Positions 4,690 to 6,665 of a stretch of DNA of 6,665 nucleotides are shown here, in pieces (position 1 is the first letter of the stretch; each line of letters begins with the position of its first letter). The position numbers and the translations under genes were made by a program. The notes under the pieces are model-generated. The model had not been told where the DNA came from. It was given only the letters and a program-made list of their open reading frames with translations, and did no database searches. The DNA is from Stenotrophomonas maltophilia. GTDB lineage: Bacteria > Pseudomonadota > Gammaproteobacteria > Xanthomonadales > Xanthomonadaceae. The stretch lies in assembly GCA_002386405.1 (NCBI GenBank), contig DGIP01000214.1:1-6665 (forward strand), in the 5' to 3' direction.

Positions 4690-6606
4690 ATGAGCCTGCA
4701 CCCCAAACTCCATGCCATCACCGAGCGCATCGTCCAGCGCAGCGTCGCCTCGCGCGCTGCGTACCTGGCGGGCATCGACGCCGCGCTGCGCGACGGTCCG
4801 TTCCGTTCGCGCCTGAGCTGCGGCAACCTGGCCCACGGCTTCGCGGCCTGTGGCCCGACCGACAAGAGCCGCCTGCGCGGCGGGGTCACGCCGAACCTGG
4901 GCATCATCACCGCCTACAACGACATGCTGTCGGCGCACCAGCCGTTCGAGCACTATCCGGAAATCCTGCGCGAAACGGCGCGTGCGCTGGGCGCGACGGC
5001 ACAGGTCGCCGGCGGCGTGCCGGCGATGTGTGACGGGGTCACGCAGGGGCGTGGCGGCATGGAACTGTCGCTGTTCTCGCGCGATGTGATCGCGCAGTCC
5101 ACGGCGATCGGCCTGAGCCACGACATGTTCGACAGCACGGTCTACCTGGGCGTGTGCGACAAGATCGTGCCGGGCCTGCTGATCGGCGCGCTGGCGTTCG
5201 GCCACCTGCCGGCGATCTTCCTGCCGGCCGGGCCGATGACGCCGGGCATTCCGAACAAGCAGAAGGCCGAGGTGCGCGAGCGCTATGCGGCGGGCCTGGC
5301 CACGCGCGAGGAGCTGCTGGAAGCCGAAGCGGCGTCGTACCACGGGGTGGGCACGTGCACGTTCTACGGCACGGCCAATTCGAACCAGACGCTGCTGGAG
5401 GCGATGGGCGTGCAGCTGCCGGGCGCGTCGTTCGTGAATCCGGAAACGCCGCTGCGCGATGCGTTGACCCGCCATGCGGCGGTGCGTGCGCTGGAAATCA
5501 GTGCGCTGGGCGATGACTTCCGGCCGCTGGGCCGGTTGATCGATGAGCGCGCGATCGTCAATGCGGTGGTCACGTTGATGGCCACGGGCGGTTCGACCAA
5601 CCACACGATCCACTGGATCGCGGTGGCGCGGGCGGCGGGCATCGTGCTGACGTGGGATGACATGGACCAGCTGTCGCAGCTGGTGCCGCTGCTGGCGCGG
5701 GTGTACCCGAACGGCGAGGCGGACGTGAACCGTTTCGCGGCGGCCGGTGGTACGGCGTTCGTGTTCCGCGAGCTGATGGACGCGGGGCTGATGCACGCGG
5801 ACCTGGTGACGGTGGCCGAAGGTGGCATGCGCCAGTACACGCAGGATCCGGCGCTGCGCGAGGGTGCGCTGACGTGGATCGAGGGCATTGCCGAGAGCGC
5901 GGACCGTGAAGTGGTGCGCGGGGTGGCGGAGCCGTTCGAGGCACAGGGTGGGCTGCGGCTGCTGCGCGGCAACCTGGGCCGTTCGCTGATCAAGCTGTCG
6001 GCGGTGAAGCCGCAGTACCGGACGATCGAGGCGCCGGCGGTGGTGGTGGATGCGCCGCAGGTGCTGAACAAGCTGCATGCGGCGGGAATGCTGCCGCAGG
6101 ATTTCGTGGCGGTGGTGCGTTACCAGGGGCCGCGTGCTAACGGGATGCCGGAGCTGCATTCGCTGGCGCCGTTGCTGGGGCTGCTGCAGAACCAGGGCCG
6201 ACGGGTGGCGCTGGTGACGGATGGTCGTCTGTCGGGCGCGTCGGGCAAGTTCCCGGCGGCGATCCACATGACGCCGGAAGCCTCGCGCGGTGGTCCGCTG
6301 GGACGGGTGCGCGAGGGCGACATCATCCGGCTGGATGGTGAGGCGGGCACGCTGGAGGTGCTGGTGGACGCGGCCGAATGGGCAGCGCGCGAGCAGGCGC
6401 CGAACACGGCACCGGCGGCGCACGATCTGGGCCGCAACCTGTTCGCGATGAACCGCCGTCTGGTGGGTCCGGCTGACCAGGGCGCGATCTCTATTTCGTG
6501 CGGGCCGGCCGCTGACGACGGTGATATGTGGAATTACGACGCGGAGTATGAGCTCGGGAATGACGCTGCTGCTGCGCTTGCGCCGCACGAGTCTAAGGAC
6601 GCCTGA
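4690..6606 (+). CDS. edd: Phosphogluconate dehydratase (6-phosphogluconate dehydratase)
   Basis: Edd removes water from 6-phosphogluconate to form 2-keto-3-deoxy-6-phosphogluconate, the committed Entner-Doudoroff step. The 638-residue product belongs to the IlvD/Edd iron-sulfur dehydratases. It aligns from the start with E. coli Edd: [14 protein letters not shown] (43-56), [29 protein letters not shown] with Cys114, GVCDKIVPG with Cys156, and [13 protein letters not shown] with Cys223. [10 protein letters not shown] and [11 protein letters not shown] (510-520) follow, the latter holding the conserved family serine. Cys156 and Cys223 are expected cluster ligands, with Cys114 a candidate third. 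The start is secure: an in-frame TAG at 4684 precedes the first ATG at 4690. The ribosome site is weak (GGTAG). The core ends near residue 603, the length of E. coli Edd, and an acidic tail of about 35 residues follows. Thr, Ala and Arg codons are markedly more G-ending than in zwf, glk and pgl. A 46-bp gap with no visible promoter separates it from pgl. Confidence 0.95.
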   Translation: MSLHPKLHAITERIVQRSVASRAAYLAGIDAALRDGPFRSRLSCGNLAHGFAACGPTDKSRLRGGVTPNLGIITAYNDMLSAHQPFEHYPEILRETARALGATAQVAGGVPAMCDGVTQGRGGMELSLFSRDVIAQSTAIGLSHDMFDSTVYLGVCDKIVPGLLIGALAFGHLPAIFLPAGPMTPGIPNKQKAEVRERYAAGLATREELLEAEAASYHGVGTCTFYGTANSNQTLLEAMGVQLPGASFVNPETPLRDALTRHAAVRALEISALGDDFRPLGRLIDERAIVNAVVTLMATGGSTNHTIHWIAVARAAGIVLTWDDMDQLSQLVPLLARVYPNGEADVNRFAAAGGTAFVFRELMDAGLMHADLVTVAEGGMRQYTQDPALREGALTWIEGIAESADREVVRGVAEPFEAQGGLRLLRGNLGRSLIKLSAVKPQYRTIEAPAVVVDAPQVLNKLHAAGMLPQDFVAVVRYQGPRANGMPELHSLAPLLGLLQNQGRRVALVTDGRLSGASGKFPAAIHMTPEASRGGPLGRVREGDIIRLDGEAGTLEVLVDAAEWAAREQAPNTAPAAHDLGRNLFAMNRRLVGPADQGAISISCGPAADDGDMWNYDAEYELGNDAAAALAPHESKDA

Positions 6607-6613
6607 CGGTTGC

Positions 6614-6631
6614 ACCGCCAAGAGCGGCGGT
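6614..6631 (+). other. Hairpin just after edd
   Basis: ACCGCC (6614-6619), loop AAGAGC and GGCGGT (6626-6631) form a 6-bp GC-rich stem starting 8 bases after the edd stop. No U-tract follows, so a Rho-independent terminator is not supported. The remaining bases to 6665 contain no ATG and no recognisable start of eda. The hairpin could protect the 3' end or attenuate between edd and whatever follows. Confidence 0.3.
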
Positions 6632-6665
6632 TGGGCCTGCTTGGGTGAGGCAGCGGCGGGGGTCC

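Noticed and set aside
4657..6621. 654-residue minus-strand frame spanning all of edd
   Set aside because: It is longer than edd, but its translation is almost entirely Arg, His, Gln and Ala with no motif. Long stop-free antisense frames are normal where third positions are nearly all G or C.
6614..6665. Rho-independent terminator after edd
   Set aside because: A GC-rich stem is present, but no run of T follows it before the window ends.

Overview
The window is high-GC DNA, strongly C- or G-ending in third codon positions, and holds five complete protein-coding genes. The gene content points to a gammaproteobacterium of the Xanthomonadaceae. A half-repeat at the left edge resembles the GTAG-type (SMAG) repetitive palindromes of Stenotrophomonas, so Stenotrophomonas is the best guess. 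No phage, insertion-sequence, CRISPR, rRNA or tRNA signal is visible.

Layout: positions 1-20 are part of a GTAG-type palindromic repeat. Positions 51-1145 on the minus strand encode the ATPase of a CUT1-type sugar or glycerol-phosphate ABC importer (UgpC/MalK/MsmX type). A divergent regulatory region of about 300 bp (1146-1450) carries a LacI/GalR-type operator lying on the -35 element of a good minus-strand promoter. It also holds several further palindromes facing the plus-strand operon. From 1451 to 6606 on the plus strand run zwf, glk, pgl and edd, read as one unit. zwf/glk and glk/pgl overlap by ATGA, and pgl and edd are 46 bp apart.

Function: the plus-strand operon is the upper Entner-Doudoroff pathway. 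Glk phosphorylates glucose, Zwf oxidises glucose 6-phosphate to 6-phosphogluconolactone, Pgl hydrolyses the lactone to 6-phosphogluconate, and Edd dehydrates that to 2-keto-3-deoxy-6-phosphogluconate (KDPG). The KDPG aldolase gene (eda), which would complete the pathway, has not begun in the 59 bp after edd. The divergent ATPase probably energises sugar uptake, so the locus couples import to catabolism. The LacI-type site suggests sugar-responsive control of at least the ATPase gene.

This is a housekeeping carbohydrate locus, and I see no undescribed system in it. The points most worth a second look are: the operator/promoter arrangement; a Zwf that lacks several residues usually conserved in glucose-6-phosphate dehydrogenases; a sharp change of synonymous codon choice between edd and the three genes before it; and an acidic C-terminal tail on Edd with its own codon bias.
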